A stretch of 6,054 nt of DNA from Planctomycetota bacterium (GTDB taxonomy: Bacteria > Planctomycetota > UBA1135 > GCA-002686595): the NCBI GenBank assembly GCA_028823185.1, contig JAPKBY010000117.1, positions 1-6,054 on the forward strand, given 5' to 3'. Numbering within the stretch: position 1 is the first letter of the stretch; every line of letters starts with the position of its first letter. The position numbers and the translations under genes were made by a program. This document shows, piece after piece, positions 4,089-6,054 of the stretch. The notes beneath the pieces were generated by a model that worked only from the letters and a program-made list of their open reading frames with translations, searched no databases and was not told where the DNA came from.

Positions 4089-6054
4089 GGCAGATTGATC
4101 GAGATGTCTTCAACGAGGGCGCCCTCTTCTAGGATGATCTCCGGCAGAGTCGCGCGCTGAAAACCACGCCACACTTCTAAGCTATAGGTGCCAGGGCTGT
4201 AACGACCCAGGACACTGCGACCGTCCTCTCCTGTAGCGCCATCTCCAGAGAAGAGGCTCCCGAATGCACCACCAACGTCGGTGACTGCTCCGCCTCCTCC
4301 ATTGACCAAGGTGAGCTTCCCGCGAGCGCCACGCACCGGGGCACCATCAGAGCCCATCACGAGCAGCCTAACCTCGACTCCAACCTGCAAGACGATCTTG
4401 AGCTCGCCGCCGCCCTCCTTCACCTCTACCTCTAGGCCTCGGGCCGGCGAGTGATCATCAGCTGTGCAAGAGATCGTGTAAGAGCCGACGCCGACCGGGG
4501 TCAAGGTGAAGCTGCCATCCGCTGCGCTCTTTGTCCGCACAGGCCTCGGATCCATCGTCCCAGACTTCGCTCCAGCGATGCTGGCTGATGCGATGGGTAC
4601 ACCAGTCGAATCAACGACTGTCCCTTTGATCGCCAGCGCAGTGGGAAGCTCGATCTTTAGTCCTCGCTCAATGCGCCCGTCATAGATCTCTATGATCATG
4701 GGGTCGGCGGCGGCCAAGAGCACGCCCTCCTCTCCTCCGCGCCTACCGACACGGACTAAGAGCTCGTACTCACCAGGAGAGACGCGCTCAAAGGAGAACT
4801 TCCCATCAGAGTCAGTGCGATCTTCCTCGCTCACTCCTTGAGATGCGATCAGAGAACCGAGCATGCCGCTGAAATCGGGTTGTTCTAGCGGTCGTAAAAA
4901 GACGGTCGCTCCCTGAACCGGATCACCAGAGTCTTTCGCAACGACCTCCCCCTCGACCCCGCCCTCTGGCAGATGAAGGTCCTTCTGTAACTCAGGCTGT
5001 TCAGGCACATCTAGATCCATCCGGATCTGCCGGCCCACGCCCTGTACCTGCAGCACATATTCACCCGACTTCAGCCCAGGAAACTCATAAGAGCCGTCAG
5101 AGCGGATCCGAGCGACTTTAAAGTCGACCCCGAGGATGTTGTCGCTCTCGAAGGAGAGCGCCGTCACTGCCCCGCGCCGGACCGGCTCACCTGCGTCATA
5201 GACGATCCCGTAAACACGACAGCCAGAGGCGTTGTCATCCACGATGTCGTATCGAATGGATCGTCCCTTCGGGATCGTCACAAGGTCGAAGTTAAGATTG
5301 CTGAGGAAGCTCATGAAGTTGAGCTGGTCGTCTCCACGAGTGACCACGAAGACATAAGACCCGGGCGCCATATTCTCCATTTTGTATTCGCCGTTCTGAT
5401 CTGTACCCGCCTCATAGAGACCACCTGGAATGTTCCCTCCACTTCCAGGAGCCATTCGGTTCGGCGCGAGCGCGAACACGACCGTCCCCGGGAGAGGGCG
5501 TCCATAGCCGTCCTCGACAGATCCATAGGCCCCGCCGCCTTTCAACAGCTCGAGCATTACGCCTTCGATCGGCGCTCCAGCGACGAGCTCAAGCTCTTCC
5601 TCTGTCGCTCCGCCGGCGTAATCGGAATGCAAGGCATAGAGCCGCACCTTCCCGGGTTGCAAGCCTGAGACCTCGAAGGCCCCCTGCTCATCAGTGATCG
5701 CTGAGTTCTCAGTGAACATGCCCATTCCGGCCGCATAGCTGAAGATCGCAGGAGGCATCATCGCCGCTCCTTGCCCTCCGCCCATCATGAAGCGCGCCTC
5801 GCGATCACCTCGCTCGGGCCGCTGCGTCTCTGCTTCATCTTCTGAGGAAGCTGACTCACCTCCCCGTCTGCGTCCCGTGCGTCCCTCGCGCCTGCGCTGC
5901 CTGCCTGCGTCACGATCACGACTAGAGACGGCCACGACCTGAGCGCCGCGGACGGGGAGCCCCTCTCCGTCTGTGACGATCCCTCTGACGATTCCACCCG
6001 GCTGCATGCGAACGATCACGCCGCGAGTCGGCTCTCCCTCTACAACGACGATGT
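4085..6054 (-). CDS. Large carboxypeptidase-regulatory-like repeat protein (5' end outside window)
   Basis: This gene carries tandem CarboxypepD_reg-type beta-sandwich modules. Each repeats the pattern G-x-V-x-D-x-x-G-x-P-V-x-G-A, then TDxxGxF/Y, then PGxY. Numbering from the GTG at 6019, modules lie near 8-160, 162-258, 265-350, 353-460, 461-545 and 548-644. Typical pieces are GIVTDGEGLPVRGAQV, TDSDGKFSF and SPGEYELLV. That GTG is unlikely to be the true start: the frame stays open to the window edge and adds a sequence ending VVVEGEPTRG, which reads as the end of a preceding module, so the gene is partial. Such proteins are usually exported or surface-bound; the signal sequence would lie outside this window. 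The protein ends at TGA 4085-4087, overlapping the parvulin gene's GTG, so the two form an operon. Role unknown: adhesion, envelope scaffold or carbohydrate binding are all possible. No catalytic domain is visible. Confidence 0.85.
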   Translation of the reverse strand, partial: IVVVEGEPTRGVIVRMQPGGIVRGIVTDGEGLPVRGAQVVAVSSRDRDAGRQRRREGRTGRRRGGESASSEDEAETQRPERGDREARFMMGGGQGAAMMPPAIFSYAAGMGMFTENSAITDEQGAFEVSGLQPGKVRLYALHSDYAGGATEEELELVAGAPIEGVMLELLKGGGAYGSVEDGYGRPLPGTVVFALAPNRMAPGSGGNIPGGLYEAGTDQNGEYKMENMAPGSYVFVVTRGDDQLNFMSFLSNLNFDLVTIPKGRSIRYDIVDDNASGCRVYGIVYDAGEPVRRGAVTALSFESDNILGVDFKVARIRSDGSYEFPGLKSGEYVLQVQGVGRQIRMDLDVPEQPELQKDLHLPEGGVEGEVVAKDSGDPVQGATVFLRPLEQPDFSGMLGSLIASQGVSEEDRTDSDGKFSFERVSPGEYELLVRVGRRGGEEGVLLAAADPMIIEIYDGRIERGLKIELPTALAIKGTVVDSTGVPIASASIAGAKSGTMDPRPVRTKSAADGSFTLTPVGVGSYTISCTADDHSPARGLEVEVKEGGGELKIVLQVGVEVRLLVMGSDGAPVRGARGKLTLVNGGGGAVTDVGGAFGSLFSGDGATGEDGRSVLGRYSPGTYSLEVWRGFQRATLPEIILEEGALVEDISINLP
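5789..5923 (-). other. Charged low-complexity insertion in the repeat protein
   Basis: About 45 residues inserted within the first visible beta-sandwich module, between its opening strand and its TDEQGAF half. The first part is arginine/glycine-rich (RDRDAGRQRRREGRTGRRRGG), the second acidic and serine-rich (ESASSEDEAETQ), and the insertion is followed by a methionine/glycine-rich patch (MMGGGQGAAMM). It has none of the hydrophobic pattern of the modules, so it is probably a disordered, solvent-exposed loop. The reading frame is uninterrupted, so this is an insertion in the protein, not a frameshift. Confidence 0.6.

Noticed and set aside
3138..4160. Several + strand frames opposite the parvulin gene (3138-3347, 3387-3740, 3812-4033, 3915-4160)
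   Set aside because: All are antisense to a gene with clear parvulin landmarks; their products are rich in Arg, Pro and Ser without motifs.
5311..5997. Alternative - strand frames inside the repeat-protein gene (5311-5526, 5785-5997)
   Set aside because: Ser/Arg-rich shadow frames; the main frame has regular repeating modules throughout.

Overview
The window comes from a moderately GC-rich bacterial chromosome. It carries six protein genes packed with very short gaps, several GTG or TTG starts and few clear Shine-Dalgarno sequences. A lipobox lipoprotein, an apparently exported three-domain parvulin protein and a large beta-sandwich repeat protein point to a cell with an envelope rich in secreted proteins, probably diderm. 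The gene style would fit Planctomycetota or a similar deep-branching Gram-negative group, but nothing here fixes the taxon. I saw no RNA genes, insertion sequences, CRISPR arrays, phage genes or origins. No stretch over 300 bases lacks a gene; the longest gap is about 60 bases, or about 84 if the galactokinase-like gene starts at its internal ATG.

Layout: (1) bases 1-110, + strand, the last 35 codons of an unidentified gene. (2) 122-1369, - strand, a GHMP sugar kinase of the galactokinase family, convergent with gene 1 across 11 bases. (3) A short divergent region holding a perfect 12-bp palindrome at 1396-1407. (4) 1415-1738, + strand, a small lipoprotein of no family I can name. (5) 1797-2996, + strand, a roughly 400-residue Eis-like GNAT acetyltransferase with a TTG start. 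(6) 3021-4088, - strand, an exported triple-parvulin protein, convergent with gene 5 across 24 bases. (7) 4085 to the window end, - strand, a long protein of at least six carboxypeptidase-regulatory-like repeats, whose start lies outside the window and whose stop overlaps the start of gene 6 in a GTGA.

Two groupings are supported. Genes 7 and 6 form a translationally coupled pair on the - strand, suggesting that a large, probably extracytoplasmic repeat protein is made together with a periplasmic folding factor. The lipoprotein and acetyltransferase genes run in the same direction 58 bases apart and may be co-transcribed. The sugar kinase stands alone, with no galT or galE beside it.

I do not see a clearly new multi-gene system. 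The points most worth checking are the altered sugar-binding motif of the kinase (GAHLDY instead of GEHTDY, resembling plant galacturonokinase), the coupled repeat-protein/parvulin pair in which the parvulin domains lack typical active-site histidines, and the unnamed lipoprotein with a conserved-looking tryptophan-rich C-terminus.
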